Source: Zetaproteobacteria bacterium CG_4_9_14_3_um_filter_54_145 (GTDB taxonomy: Bacteria; Pseudomonadota; Zetaproteobacteria; Mariprofundales; Mariprofundaceae). From it: 43,388 bases of DNA. Shown here in pieces: positions 16,228-25,475 of this stretch. The stretch lies in assembly GCA_002791575.1 (NCBI GenBank), contig PFXI01000042.1:1-43388 (forward strand), given 5' to 3'. How positions within the stretch are numbered: position 1 is the stretch's first letter; every line of letters begins with the position of its first letter. The position numbers were made by a program, and so were the translations under genes. Below the pieces are notes generated by a model. That model saw only the letters and a program-made list of their open reading frames with translations. It searched no databases and had not been told where the DNA came from.

Positions 16228-17387
16228 TTCACAGCAGAATCGACCTCACCTCCGTCCGACGCGTTGTCATTAAAATAGGTAGTTCACTGCTTGCGGATCC
16301 CGAACATGGCATTCGTCAGGATGTCATTGATCGCCTTGTTGATGAGCTGCAAACAGTCATGCAGGACGGCAAGGACATCGTTATCGTCACATCAGGCTCC
16401 GTGGCCATTGGCCGCGTGCGTCTGGATTGGCTGGATCGCGAGCTGAGCGTACATGAAAAGCAGGCGGCGGCAGCTATTGGGCAGCCCCAGCTGATGCAGG
16501 CCTATGCCAAGGCTTTTGCCCGCCATGGCCGCGTTGTGGCCCAGATGCTGTTGACCAAGGATGATCTGAGAAATCGCCGCCGTTATCTCAATGCCAGCAA
16601 TACCAGCGAAACGCTTTTTTCCGTCGGCGTTGTACCTGTGGTCAACGAGAATGACACGGTTGTGGTATCGGAAATCAAGTTCGGCGACAACGATAACCTC
16701 GGCGCACTGGTCAGCCTGGTGATTGATGCTGACCTGCTGGTGATGCTGACCGACGTTGAAGGCCTTTATGATCGCAATCCGGATAAACATCCCGATGCCA
16801 ACCGTATTTCCGAGATCTATCAACTGGAAGAAAAACATGAGACTATGGCCGGCGATGCCGGATCATCATTCGGCACCGGTGGCATGGCCAGCAAGCTCTC
16901 GGCCGCACGGGTAGCCACGCGTGCCGGTGTAGCTGCGGCGATCATCAGCGGCAAAAAGGAGGGCGCATTAACCCGCCTGCTTACCGGTGAGGATGAAGGC
17001 ACGCTGTTTTTTTGCGGCATCGACCTGCAAACCCGTCGCAAACACTGGATCTCCGAGCTGCTGAAATCGGCTGGCGAAATCCATATCGATCTAGGGGCAA
17101 GTACCGCCGTGCAGGAGCATGGCTGCAGCCTGCTACCGGTTGGCGTGGTGGCGGTAGACGGGGTATTCGACAAGGGTGACTGCGTGGAGATCATCGGCCC
17201 GGACGGCAAGATCGGGCGCGGCCTGTGCAACTATACGGCCGAAGAGATCAGGAAAATCATGGGTAAATCCAGCAGTGAAATAGAAACGATACTCGGCTAC
17301 AGAGATTTTACCTCGTTGATTCATCGCGACAATCTGGTGCTATCAGACATCCTGAAACCGAGCGAAGACCATCCAGGAGGGCAGTGA
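16224..17387 (+). CDS. proB: Glutamate 5-kinase
   Basis: This is a 387-residue ProB, first enzyme of proline synthesis (glutamate to glutamyl phosphate). The amino-acid kinase domain (about 1-260) shows 'KIGSSLLAD', 'VTSGSVAIG', '[10 protein letters not shown]' and '[13 protein letters not shown]'. A C-terminal PUA domain (about 285-370) holds '[18 protein letters not shown]'. The kinase domain is the site of proline feedback. Coupled to obgE by ATGA, and followed immediately by proA. Confidence 0.97.
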   Translation: MIHSRIDLTSVRRVVIKIGSSLLADPEHGIRQDVIDRLVDELQTVMQDGKDIVIVTSGSVAIGRVRLDWLDRELSVHEKQAAAAIGQPQLMQAYAKAFARHGRVVAQMLLTKDDLRNRRRYLNASNTSETLFSVGVVPVVNENDTVVVSEIKFGDNDNLGALVSLVIDADLLVMLTDVEGLYDRNPDKHPDANRISEIYQLEEKHETMAGDAGSSFGTGGMASKLSAARVATRAGVAAAIISGKKEGALTRLLTGEDEGTLFFCGIDLQTRRKHWISELLKSAGEIHIDLGASTAVQEHGCSLLPVGVVAVDGVFDKGDCVEIIGPDGKIGRGLCNYTAEEIRKIMGKSSSEIETILGYRDFTSLIHRDNLVLSDILKPSEDHPGGQ

Positions 17388-17388
17388 A

Positions 17389-18660
17389 ATGAGCGGAACA
17401 GATGCAACAACAGCAATGGCTGCATTGGGCAAGCGTGCGAAGACTGCGGCTGCCGCCTTGCGCATGGCCAATACAAAAACCAAGGATAGCGCACTGCGTC
17501 TTGCTGCAGGCCTCATCCGGCGTGAAATGCCCGAGATCCTCTCGGCCAATGCCATGGATATGAAAGCAGCCAAAGAAAATGGCATTGATGCAGCCCTGCT
17601 CGATCGTCTGATGCTCAACTCAGACCGCGTCGATGCCATGGCCGAAGGGCTGGAACAGGTCGCTGCCCTCCCCGACCCGGTCGGCGTCATCGATAACCTG
17701 CGTTACCGCCCTTCCGGCATTCAGGTCGGCCATATGCGCGTGCCGCTCGGCGTGATCGGCATGATTTATGAGTCGCGTCCCAATGTAACGGCGGATGCCG
17801 CCGCCCTCTGTCTGAAATCAGGCAATGCCGTCATCCTGCGTGGTGGCTCCGAAGCCATTCACTCCAACCGCGCCATTGCCGCCTGCCTGCGGCGGTCACT
17901 GGTCGACTCCGGCCTTTCACAGGACGCAGTGCAACTGATCGACTCCACCGACCGGGCCATGGTCGGTGCACTGCTCAAGAGCGAAGCCTATGTCGATGTC
18001 ATCATACCGCGTGGTGGCCGCTCGCTGATCGAGCGCGTAGCCGCTGAATCGCGCGTGCCGGTGATCAAACATCTCGATGGCATCTGTCATGTCTATATTG
18101 ATGCTGCCGCCGACCCGGCCATGGCTCTGGCCATTGCACTCAATTCCAAGACCCATCGCTACGGCGTATGTAACGCCATGGAAACCCTGCTTATACATCA
18201 GCAGGCAGCAGCGGCCACGCTGGCTCCCATTGTCGCGGCCATGCTCGACAAGGGTGTGGAAGTGCGTGGCTGCGATCGCACCAGAGCACTGTGCAACGAT
18301 CTGCAGATCAGCATCGCAACCGATGACGACTGGGCGACGGAATATCTGGCACCGATTGTATCCGTGCGCATTGTCGATGATCTCGATATGGCCATAGCCC
18401 ATATTGAGGCTTATGCATCCGGTCACACCGAAAGCATTATCACGGCCGACTACGCGACAGGACAGCGCTTCCTGCGTGAAGTGGATTCCGCATCGGTGAT
18501 GTGGAATGCCAGCACCCGCTTTGCTGACGGTTTTGAATATGGTCTTGGTGCGGAAATCGGCATCTCTACTGACCGGCTGCATGTACGCGGCCCGGTCGGA
18601 CTCGAGGGCCTGACAACACAGAAGTGGATTGTACTGGGACACGGCGAGATACGATCATAA
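17389..18660 (+). CDS. proA: Gamma-glutamyl phosphate reductase
   Basis: This is a 423-residue ProA, second proline-synthesis enzyme, which reduces glutamyl phosphate with NADPH. The aldehyde-dehydrogenase-type fold is clear: '[20 protein letters not shown]', '[16 protein letters not shown]', and the catalytic Cys in '[14 protein letters not shown]'. The end has '[26 protein letters not shown]'. It starts one base after proB, with GGAGGG upstream. Confidence 0.97.
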   Translation: MSGTDATTAMAALGKRAKTAAAALRMANTKTKDSALRLAAGLIRREMPEILSANAMDMKAAKENGIDAALLDRLMLNSDRVDAMAEGLEQVAALPDPVGVIDNLRYRPSGIQVGHMRVPLGVIGMIYESRPNVTADAAALCLKSGNAVILRGGSEAIHSNRAIAACLRRSLVDSGLSQDAVQLIDSTDRAMVGALLKSEAYVDVIIPRGGRSLIERVAAESRVPVIKHLDGICHVYIDAAADPAMALAIALNSKTHRYGVCNAMETLLIHQQAAAATLAPIVAAMLDKGVEVRGCDRTRALCNDLQISIATDDDWATEYLAPIVSVRIVDDLDMAIAHIEAYASGHTESIITADYATGQRFLREVDSASVMWNASTRFADGFEYGLGAEIGISTDRLHVRGPVGLEGLTTQKWIVLGHGEIRS

Positions 18661-18673
18661 TGCCAGCAGCACG

Positions 18674-19369
18674 ATGAAAGTCGGTCTGTTCGGAGGCAGC
18701 TTCGACCCGCCACATGCCGGGCACGTGGCACTGGCACAAGCAGGCCTCGATGTTGCCGGATTCGATGAGGTATGGATCATTCCGGCAAACCCGGTGCACC
18801 GCCAGCTCTCCGGTTGTGCTGATGGCTCTACCAGACTGGCCTGGATGCAGCAGCTGTTCAGCAACAATCCACGCATACGTATTGTTGAATGGGAAACAGA
18901 GCTGCCCCGGCCTACCCCGACCATAGAGACACTGCGCCGGTTCAAACGTGAATATCCGCATGATCAGCCCTGGCTGATGCTGGGTGGCGATGCCTGGCAC
19001 AGCCTGGATAGCTGGCGCGAATACCCGGCGCATCAGCAGCTGTGCAGCGTGGCTGTCTTTGCACGTGCAGGCATCAATGATTTACCGCATCATAGCGGCT
19101 GGCAGCAGGTGGCCGGACCTGATGCGACACACACAAGCGGCAGCTGGTGCTATCTGCCGGTAGCACTGCCGGATATCGCAGCGACTGCACTGCGCCGGGA
19201 TGCGGCCCTGGGCTTAACCTTGCAAGGCCGCGTACCGGAGCCCATCCGGAAAGCAGTTGAAGCGGCCTATCAGACGCATTCACAAGCTTTTACCGCAGAG
19301 GAGCAAGCGCCGGCATTCCCGGCGCGCGATAGCCCAAAGACTGTTAACGCAGAGGAAAGGCATACATAG
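18674..19369 (+). CDS. nadD: Nicotinate-nucleotide adenylyltransferase with repeat-derived tail
   Basis: This 231-residue NadD makes deamido-NAD from nicotinate mononucleotide and ATP. The nucleotidyltransferase motif GGSFDPPHAGH is at residues 6-16; 'WIIPANPVH' and 'LMLGGDAWHSLDSW' follow. The usual C-terminal ISSTxxR motif appears only as 'IAATALRRD', a variant. The start at 18674 is used because the family motif begins straight after it. The final ~27 residues (from about 205) are encoded by the left part of a dispersed repeat: TAEE is ACC GCA GAG GAG. The natural end was probably near 'RKAVEAAYQTHSQ'. Confidence 0.93.
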   Translation: MKVGLFGGSFDPPHAGHVALAQAGLDVAGFDEVWIIPANPVHRQLSGCADGSTRLAWMQQLFSNNPRIRIVEWETELPRPTPTIETLRRFKREYPHDQPWLMLGGDAWHSLDSWREYPAHQQLCSVAVFARAGINDLPHHSGWQQVAGPDATHTSGSWCYLPVALPDIAATALRRDAALGLTLQGRVPEPIRKAVEAAYQTHSQAFTAEEQAPAFPARDSPKTVNAEERHT

Positions 19370-19475
19370 TAGATTGGGTTTTCTTCGTGACAAAAGGGTT
19401 TTGAATGTGGCGATATGTCAGCACCGAAAAGGCACAACAAAGAATGTTTTTCCTTTGCGTCCTCTGCGGTGAAAA
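19288..19475. repeat. Dispersed inverted-repeat element between nadD and rsfS
   Basis: The arms TTTTACCGCAGAGG (19288-19301) and CCTCTGCGGTGAAAA (19461-19475) are inverted copies with a perfect 10-bp core. A third, direct unit (TTAACGCAGAGGAAAGG, 19345-19361) lies between them. It shares the arm sequence with the sufB-sufC element at 8924-9133. There is no gene inside apart from the end of nadD. Confidence 0.7.
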
Positions 19476-19508
19476 TATTTTGATTTTTATGAAAAAACAG
19501 GAGAACAC

Positions 19509-19871
19509 GTGAGTACAGTAACAGCACAGGAAACATTGGAAGCATTGACTACAGCCGTAGTAGAAGCACTGGAAGACAAAAAGGCAACCGATCTGCTGGT
19601 GATCGATGTGCGCGGCCGCTGCGATTTCACCGATCGCTTTGTTGTCGCCTCCGGACGCAGTGACCGGCAGCTTAAGGCTCTGGCCAACTCGATCAGCGAA
19701 GTGGCTCATCGCTTCAGCTTGCCGGCAAAAACCGAAGGTCTGGAAGCAGCCGAATGGGTACTCGTTGATCTGGGTGATGTTGTCGTCCATCTATTCATCC
19801 CTGAAGTGCGTGAAAGCTTCCAGCTTGAGCGCTTGTGGGCCGTCCCCACCGGAGTAAGCACCGCCCCGTGA
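19509..19871 (+). CDS. rsfS: Ribosomal silencing factor RsfS
   Basis: This is a 120-residue RsfS (Iojap/YbeB). It binds L14 and stops subunit joining when nutrients are low. The conserved middle is visible as 'DLLVIDVRG.CDFTDRFVVASG', 'KTEGLEAAEWVLVDLGDVVVHLF' and 'RESFQLERLW'. GTG start with an AGGAGA site 4 bases upstream. The stop overlaps the rlmH start (GTGA). Confidence 0.96.
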   Translation: MSTVTAQETLEALTTAVVEALEDKKATDLLVIDVRGRCDFTDRFVVASGRSDRQLKALANSISEVAHRFSLPAKTEGLEAAEWVLVDLGDVVVHLFIPEVRESFQLERLWAVPTGVSTAP

Positions 19872-20317
19872 AACTGCGTCTGCTGGTTGTCGGCCGCGGC
19901 TCACGCGAGCTGGCTGAATTCGAGTCGCGCTTTCACCAGCGCCTCGGCCCGTTTGCTGATTTTCAGCTTATCGAGCTGGCTGAAGGACGTGCCAGACAGA
20001 CCGCACAACGCAAACAGGAGGAGGCAAAGCAGATCCTCGCCCATGCAGGCAAGGGCTATATTCTCTTTGATGAGCGTGGCCTGCTGCTGGGCAGCACCCA
20101 GTGGGCAGCACATCTGGAACGCCAGGCTGGCAATGCGCAACTGGATTTTGTCATTGGCGGCGCCGATGGCGTGGCCGAAGAGGTTCGTCAGCAGGCCGGT
20201 GCATGCTGGAGCCTGTCAAAACTGACGCTGCCCCACCAGCTTGTCCGGGCCATTGCTCTGGAGCAGCTCTACCGGGCATTTACCATTATTCAGGGCCATC
20301 CCTACCACCGCGTATGA
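19868..20317 (+). CDS. rlmH: 23S rRNA pseudouridine-1915 N3-methyltransferase RlmH
   Basis: This is a 149-residue SPOUT methyltransferase. The C-terminal knot region has 'FVIGGADGVAEEV' (SAM pocket) and the typical ending 'LPHQLVRAIALEQLYRAFTIIQGHPYHR'. It methylates pseudouridine in helix 69 of 23S rRNA. The GTG start at 19868 overlaps the rsfS stop by 4 bases; a longer frame from 19835 is only a shadow of rsfS. Adjacent rsfS-rlmH is standard. Confidence 0.96.
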   Translation: MKLRLLVVGRGSRELAEFESRFHQRLGPFADFQLIELAEGRARQTAQRKQEEAKQILAHAGKGYILFDERGLLLGSTQWAAHLERQAGNAQLDFVIGGADGVAEEVRQQAGACWSLSKLTLPHQLVRAIALEQLYRAFTIIQGHPYHRV

Positions 20318-21486
20318 AGCGATTGATAGCACTCAACCTCTACGCAGCCATGCAGCTGAGCCTGCTGCTGGTTACCTGCTGCATCACAGCACCTGTTGCG
20401 GTAATGGCCGGCATCACTACTGAGCAGAAAATCGAACAGGTTAAGCAGGAACGCCAACGCCTGGCCAAACTGCAGCAGTCGCTGGCGCAGGAGCTCGGTG
20501 AGGCCGGTCGTGAGTTAAAGGCGCTGGATACAGAACTGATCTCGGCCCGCCGCGCCAGCCGCAGTGTACGCAACAGTATCCGTGCATCGGATCACAAGCT
20601 GGCCAATCTGGAAGCTGAACGTAAAGAGCTGCAACGCCATATTGATTCACTGAAACAGACGATGATGGATGAAGCGATCGCCGCGTGGCAGCGCAGCAGC
20701 CGCTCCTCACCATGGATGGGGATACTCACCGGTGTGCCAGTCAGTGACATTCCTCATCGCCGCTTTCTACTGCAGGTGGTTATGCAGGCACAGCAGCGGG
20801 ATCGGCAGGACTACCTGCACAGTGTCGATCACCTGGCAAATATCCAGGCCGACTTGATACAACAACGCGATGCACTGACTGCCCTGCATCAGGAAAAGAA
20901 ACAGATTGAAGCCCGACTGGAGACACGCGTCAACGACAAGCGCCACCTGCTGACCCAGGTTAAACAGAGGTTGGACTCCGGCAAACAACAGGACTCCCGT
21001 CTGGCCAGAGAAGAAAAGGCACTTATACAACTGCTGCATGGCATGTCCGAAAGCATTGTTGCCGGCGATAGCCCGGGAAGTGTACAACAGATACGCAAGC
21101 GCAAGGGCCACTTGCACTGGCCATTAAATGGGCGGATCGTTGCCAGCTATCACTCCCGCCCCGCCAATGGCATGCCACGCCTGCAGGGTGTACAGCTCAA
21201 ACCGGATAGCGACGCGCGCCACGTGAAAGCGATGGCCGCAGGTCAGGTGCGCTATGCGGACTGGTTCGGCGGCTACGGCCTGATGATTATCGTCGACTAC
21301 GGCGAAGGCATACTCGGCGTTTATGCCCATAATGATGTACTCTACAAACAGCTGGGCGACTGGGTGGAAGAGGGAGAACAGCTCGCCGATCCGGGCAGCA
21401 CCGGCTGGGTAAACCGGGAACTGCTCTATTTTGAAATTCGCGACAAGGGTAAACCGTCTAATCCTAAATACTGGTGCAGACGCTAA
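20314..21486 (+). CDS. EnvC-like murein hydrolase activator
   Basis: This is a 390-residue periplasmic protein. It has an N-terminal signal peptide (about 1-32, ending around VMAGIT), a long coiled coil (about 35-250), and a C-terminal LytM/M23 domain (about 285-390). The LytM zinc site is degenerate: the expected first His motif is replaced by 'NGMPRLQGVQL' and the HxH motif by 'YAHND'. EnvC proteins likewise lack catalysis and instead activate AmiA/AmiB-type amidases at the septum. The ATG overlaps the rlmH stop (ATGA). The next gene is ctpA, a common pairing. Confidence 0.9.
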   Translation: MKRLIALNLYAAMQLSLLLVTCCITAPVAVMAGITTEQKIEQVKQERQRLAKLQQSLAQELGEAGRELKALDTELISARRASRSVRNSIRASDHKLANLEAERKELQRHIDSLKQTMMDEAIAAWQRSSRSSPWMGILTGVPVSDIPHRRFLLQVVMQAQQRDRQDYLHSVDHLANIQADLIQQRDALTALHQEKKQIEARLETRVNDKRHLLTQVKQRLDSGKQQDSRLAREEKALIQLLHGMSESIVAGDSPGSVQQIRKRKGHLHWPLNGRIVASYHSRPANGMPRLQGVQLKPDSDARHVKAMAAGQVRYADWFGGYGLMIIVDYGEGILGVYAHNDVLYKQLGDWVEEGEQLADPGSTGWVNRELLYFEIRDKGKPSNPKYWCRR

Positions 21487-21576
21487 GCGGCTGGCATGCT
21501 GCGACACTTGAATGTAACCGGCTCTCCGCGCCACTGTTTCGTGAAAGCGCGGTGATACCTGTACCATGGAGAACAT

Positions 21577-22902
21577 ATGTCTTTGATCTTTCGTAGAATA
21601 TTGCTGAGTGCAGGCGCTTTTGTTCTGATCACAGCCGGCGTCATGGCATGGCAGCCGGGCACAGGCGTTGAGCAGGCCGATGCAGCGACCGACTACCAGC
21701 AGCTGCAGAAGTTTTCACGGGTCATGGAGATGGTGCGTCAGGCCTATGTCGAGGAAGTGGGCGACGAGAAGCTGATTGACGGCGCTCTCTCCGGCATGCT
21801 CTCCAGCCTGGATCCCCACTCCACCTACCTGGACAAGGAGATGTTCAAGCAGATGAATGTCGATACCTCCGGTGAGTTCGGCGGTCTGGGCATCGAGATT
21901 TCTGCAGCCGAAGGCGGCATCCGCATTGTTTCGCCGATCGAGGATACACCAGCCTATCGGGCAGGCATCAAGGCGGGCGATTTGATCATCAAGATTGATG
22001 ATGAACTGGCGCGCGATATGTCTCTGGCTGAAGCGGTAAAAAGGATGCGCGGCAAACCGGACACCAGCATTACCCTGACCATTTTCCGCCAGGGTGAAGA
22101 TGCACCGAAAGAAGTGAAAATTGTCCGCGCAATCATCAAGGTCAAGTCGGTGAAGGGCGATATGCTGGCACCAGGCTATGCCTATCTGCGTATCACCCAA
22201 TTCCAGGAGCGCACGGGTGACCTGCTTGAGCAGCAGATCAAGGCGCTGAAAAAGCGTGCCGGCGGCACGCTATCGGGTGCGGTGCTCGATCTGCGCAACA
22301 ATCCGGGCGGACTGCTCAATCAGGCTGTCGAAGTATCCGACATATTCCTGGAGAAGGGTAATATCGTCAGCACCAAATCCCGTGCAGGCAAGAGCATGAG
22401 CTTTGATGCAGAACCCGGCGATGAGCTGGGCGGGCTGCCTCTGATTGTATTGATAAACCATGGTTCCGCATCTGCCTCCGAGATCGTCGCGGGCGCCCTG
22501 CAGGATCATCACCGCGCCGTCTTGCTGGGCACCCGCAGCTTCGGTAAAGGCTCGGTTCAGTCGGTCGTACCACTCTCCGATGGTACCGCAATCAAGGTGA
22601 CTACAGCACTTTACTACACCCCAAGCGGACGCTCCATTCAGGCAACCGGTATCGATCCCGATATCGCCGTCGAGCAGCAACTGAGCAAGCCGGCCGAAGA
22701 GGAGAAGCTGAAGCTGCCATCGCTCTCCGAGAGCAACCTGAAAGGGCATCTGGCCAACGGTAACCACGACAAAAAAGCCGCCAGGAAAACAACTGTTAGC
22801 GGCGATGATGCCAGCGACGCCATGAAAGAGAGGCTGCCACTGGATACACAGCTGCAACGCGCGCTCGACCTGCTCAGAGGGCTGCATGCGCTCAAGAGTT
22901 AA
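21577..22902 (+). CDS. ctpA: Carboxy-terminal processing protease, S41 family
   Basis: This 441-residue protease has a signal peptide (about 1-30), a PDZ domain (about 85-170, GGLGIEISAAEGGIRIVSP) and an S41 catalytic core. The Ser is in 'NHGSASASEIVAGALQD' and the Lys in 'GTRSFGKGSVQ', a Ser-Lys dyad. Periplasmic. Such proteases trim peptidoglycan hydrolases and other envelope proteins. The C-terminal ~60 residues are charged and low in complexity. GGAGAAC gives a good ribosome site. It stands with envC and the deacetylase-like gene in an envelope cluster. Confidence 0.95.
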   Translation: MSLIFRRILLSAGAFVLITAGVMAWQPGTGVEQADAATDYQQLQKFSRVMEMVRQAYVEEVGDEKLIDGALSGMLSSLDPHSTYLDKEMFKQMNVDTSGEFGGLGIEISAAEGGIRIVSPIEDTPAYRAGIKAGDLIIKIDDELARDMSLAEAVKRMRGKPDTSITLTIFRQGEDAPKEVKIVRAIIKVKSVKGDMLAPGYAYLRITQFQERTGDLLEQQIKALKKRAGGTLSGAVLDLRNNPGGLLNQAVEVSDIFLEKGNIVSTKSRAGKSMSFDAEPGDELGGLPLIVLINHGSASASEIVAGALQDHHRAVLLGTRSFGKGSVQSVVPLSDGTAIKVTTALYYTPSGRSIQATGIDPDIAVEQQLSKPAEEEKLKLPSLSESNLKGHLANGNHDKKAARKTTVSGDDASDAMKERLPLDTQLQRALDLLRGLHALKS

Positions 22903-22931
22903 GCGAGATAACACCTGACTTCGGCTGACTG

Positions 22932-23891
22932 ATGGCTATAAAAAAGGGTCTGCCATCATGGCTTACCGTTACACTGTTTCTGTTACTGGCGGCTTTGATG
23001 GCCTTCGCCATGATTCTGGAAATGAGTGACGCGCGCAAGAAAATCGCGGCGGTCCAAACACCTCCGCCTCCGCAAGCTGTGGCTCGCCACAAGCAACCGG
23101 TGACAAGGGCTGCGCCTGTCATTGTGCGTCCGAAGCCTGCAAAGCCGCCGGCAAAACCCGTAACGACAGCGGTACCCATGCCCGATGCCGGTATTTCACT
23201 GATTCTCGACGACGTCGGTTATGATGTGCCTGCACTGCGGCGCATACTGCGGCTGCATGTACCGGTTGCTATTTCGGTCATCCCGGATGCGCCCTATGCC
23301 CGCCAGTCAGCGATCATCGCCCATCGGGCGGATCAGATGGTCATGCTGCACCTGCCGATGCAACCGGAGAGTGAGAAATATGCGCACAACATGAGCAGTG
23401 CCTTCCTGCATGCGGATATGGATCAGGCGGAGTTGCGCAGTACATTTATCAGTGATCTGGCTCTGGTGCCCTATGTTCAGGGCGTCAACAACCATATGGG
23501 TTCAGCATTGACCCAGATGGAACAACCCATGCGCTGGGTCATGCAGGTATGCATGGAGCAGGGGCTCTTTTTTGTCGATTCAAAAACCAGCGCCAGCAGT
23601 GTTGCCGGTCGCATTGCAAGTGAGATGGGACTCGAGCGCGCCAACAGGCGGTTTTTTCTCGATCATGATCTGGATCCCAATGCGCTCAAGATCGCCTGGG
23701 AAAAAGCACGCGTATGTGCCCGCAAGGGCCATCGCTGCATCATCATCGGTCATCCGCACCCGGAGACCGTTGCCTTTCTGGAGCAACACCTCAGTGCTGA
23801 TGACCGAGCCATGATTGTGCCGTTAAAAGGGCTGCTGCATCCGGCTTCCGCCCAATCCAGACTCGAGCATATGGCGAACCTGCAGCCATGA
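22932..23891 (+). CDS. Divergent polysaccharide deacetylase family protein
   Basis: This 319-residue protein has an N-terminal membrane anchor (about 12-32) and a Pro/Ala-rich linker (about 45-80). A divergent NodB-like deacetylase domain follows (DUF610/YibQ family): 'ISLILDDVGYD' with the acidic pair, 'LHLPMQPES', 'GVNNHMGSALT' with its His, 'FFVDSKTS' and 'CIIIGHPHPETV'. The family often sits after envC and ctpA, as here. The substrate is unproven; a role on peptidoglycan or surface polysaccharide is likely. Its stop overlaps the next start (ATGA). Confidence 0.92.
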   Translation: MAIKKGLPSWLTVTLFLLLAALMAFAMILEMSDARKKIAAVQTPPPPQAVARHKQPVTRAAPVIVRPKPAKPPAKPVTTAVPMPDAGISLILDDVGYDVPALRRILRLHVPVAISVIPDAPYARQSAIIAHRADQMVMLHLPMQPESEKYAHNMSSAFLHADMDQAELRSTFISDLALVPYVQGVNNHMGSALTQMEQPMRWVMQVCMEQGLFFVDSKTSASSVAGRIASEMGLERANRRFFLDHDLDPNALKIAWEKARVCARKGHRCIIIGHPHPETVAFLEQHLSADDRAMIVPLKGLLHPASAQSRLEHMANLQP

Positions 23892-24520
23892 TCCTGCTGC
23901 GCAGATATCTGCTGGCCGGTATGGTGGCGATGATGCCGCTACTGGTGGTGGTTGCACTGATCGACTGGCTGCTGGATATCTCGGACAGGGCCATTGCACT
24001 GCTGCCGGCCGCCTATCGACCGGAACTACTGATCGGCATGGATATCCCGGGGCTCGGCATCCTGCTGGCGCTACTGACCATATTGCTTGCCGGTGCACTA
24101 ACCACCCATTTTATCGGACGCCATATGATGCGTCTGCTCGACAAAATCATGGAGCGTATTCCGCTGGTGCGCACCGTTTACAAGGCTACACAGCAACTGC
24201 TTGAGGCGATTTTCGGCGACGGATCAAAGGCTTTCAGTGAAGTGGTATTGGTACCCTTTCCCAACCCCGACAGCATGGTGATCGGATTTGTCACCGGTAA
24301 AATCCCGCTACCTGTCGCAACCAACAGCGATGAGCTACAACCTGCCAGAATCACTGTCTTTGTACCCTCCACGCCACTGCCTACCACCGGCTGGCTGTTG
24401 TTTGTCGAACCCGCACAGCTGGTGCATCTGGAGATGAGTGTTGAAGAGGGCATGAAACTGCTGCTTTCCGGTGGGGCACTTCAGACCACACCGCCCAATC
24501 AGCCCCGCGACACGGCTTGA
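23888..24520 (+). CDS. DUF502 family membrane protein
   Basis: This is a 210-residue protein with two membrane segments (about 5-28 and 50-78), then a soluble domain. Typical DUF502 pieces are 'IPLVRTVYKATQQLLEAIFGD', 'VVLVPFPNPDSMVIGFVTG' and 'VFVPSTPLPTTGWLLFVE'. The family function is not established. It is coupled to the deacetylase-like gene by a 4-base overlap. Confidence 0.92.
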   Translation: MILLRRYLLAGMVAMMPLLVVVALIDWLLDISDRAIALLPAAYRPELLIGMDIPGLGILLALLTILLAGALTTHFIGRHMMRLLDKIMERIPLVRTVYKATQQLLEAIFGDGSKAFSEVVLVPFPNPDSMVIGFVTGKIPLPVATNSDELQPARITVFVPSTPLPTTGWLLFVEPAQLVHLEMSVEEGMKLLLSGGALQTTPPNQPRDTA

Positions 24521-24566
24521 TCGTGGACGGACTTGTACCTTTGCGCCGCTGCGCTACGATAACCGC

Positions 24567-25475
24567 ATGCTAAAGGCTTTCACATACACAATCATGCTGC
24601 TCTCCACCCAGATTCTGCTCTGGATGCCTGCCTCTGTGCAGGCGGAATCTGCCCGTGCAGCAGCAGATGATGCAACGGCTATTGCACGCTATCAACAGAC
24701 AGTCAGCAAGGAACCGGGCAACTATGAAGCCTGGTTCGGGCTGGGCGTGACACAAGCCAAACAGCGCCGCTTCCAGGATGCCATTACCGCATTCAGACAG
24801 GTGATCGCGCTGCAACCTGCACTGGCTGAACCACACAATAATCTGGCTGTCATTTACAATGAACTGGGCGATTTGCGCGCGGCGGTGGCAGAATTGGAAG
24901 CATCACTGAAGCTCGACCCGGGCTATGCCACAGCCTATGAAAATATCGGTGATCTGTATGTGAAGCTGGCTGCAGGGGCCTATCAGAAAGCACTGCAACA
25001 TCATGATCGGGAAGATCTCAAACAGCGTTATGCCCGCCTGTTACACGTCCACGACGCTACCGCCGTGGCAACGGCGGTAGCGCCGCAAAGCAGCACGCCG
25101 CCCGAGACGGTTAATCGCATCACCACCACACTTACCGATGAGCCGGCTGTACTGGCAGCGGTGGAAGCCTGGCGCACCGCCTGGAGCAAACGTGATATGG
25201 CCGCCTATTTTGCCGCTTATGCGGCTGACTTCGATACCGGCAAACGCTTTAACTCCCTTGCGGCATGGCAGCAGTACAAGCAGTCGGTGATCAGCAACAA
25301 GGCCTTTATTCGCGTCACACTGGAACATATCGAGACCACCCGCACAGCGGAAGGATTCCGCGTAACGTTTTTGCAGCATTTCCGATCCAACACCCTTGAC
25401 AGTGATGATCGCAAACAACTGCTGCTGAAGCAGACACCCGATGGATGGAAAATTGCACATGAAACAACTGAGTAA
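24567..25475 (+). CDS. TPR protein with C-terminal NTF2-like (Csd6-type) domain
   Basis: This is a 302-residue exported protein: signal peptide (about 1-25, ending SVQAES), two to three TPR repeats (about 35-135, with 'AWFGLGVTQAKQRRFQDAI' and 'PHNNLAVIYNELGDLRAAV'), a linker, and a C-terminal domain (about 205-302). This last domain ('VEAWRTAWSKRDMAAYF', 'AWQQYKQSVISNKAFIRV') looks homologous to the C-terminal domain of the next gene's product. The start at 24567 begins the signal peptide. The last 17 bases overlap the next gene. It is likely a periplasmic partner of that enzyme. Confidence 0.85.
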   Translation: MLKAFTYTIMLLSTQILLWMPASVQAESARAAADDATAIARYQQTVSKEPGNYEAWFGLGVTQAKQRRFQDAITAFRQVIALQPALAEPHNNLAVIYNELGDLRAAVAELEASLKLDPGYATAYENIGDLYVKLAAGAYQKALQHHDREDLKQRYARLLHVHDATAVATAVAPQSSTPPETVNRITTTLTDEPAVLAAVEAWRTAWSKRDMAAYFAAYAADFDTGKRFNSLAAWQQYKQSVISNKAFIRVTLEHIETTRTAEGFRVTFLQHFRSNTLDSDDRKQLLLKQTPDGWKIAHETTE

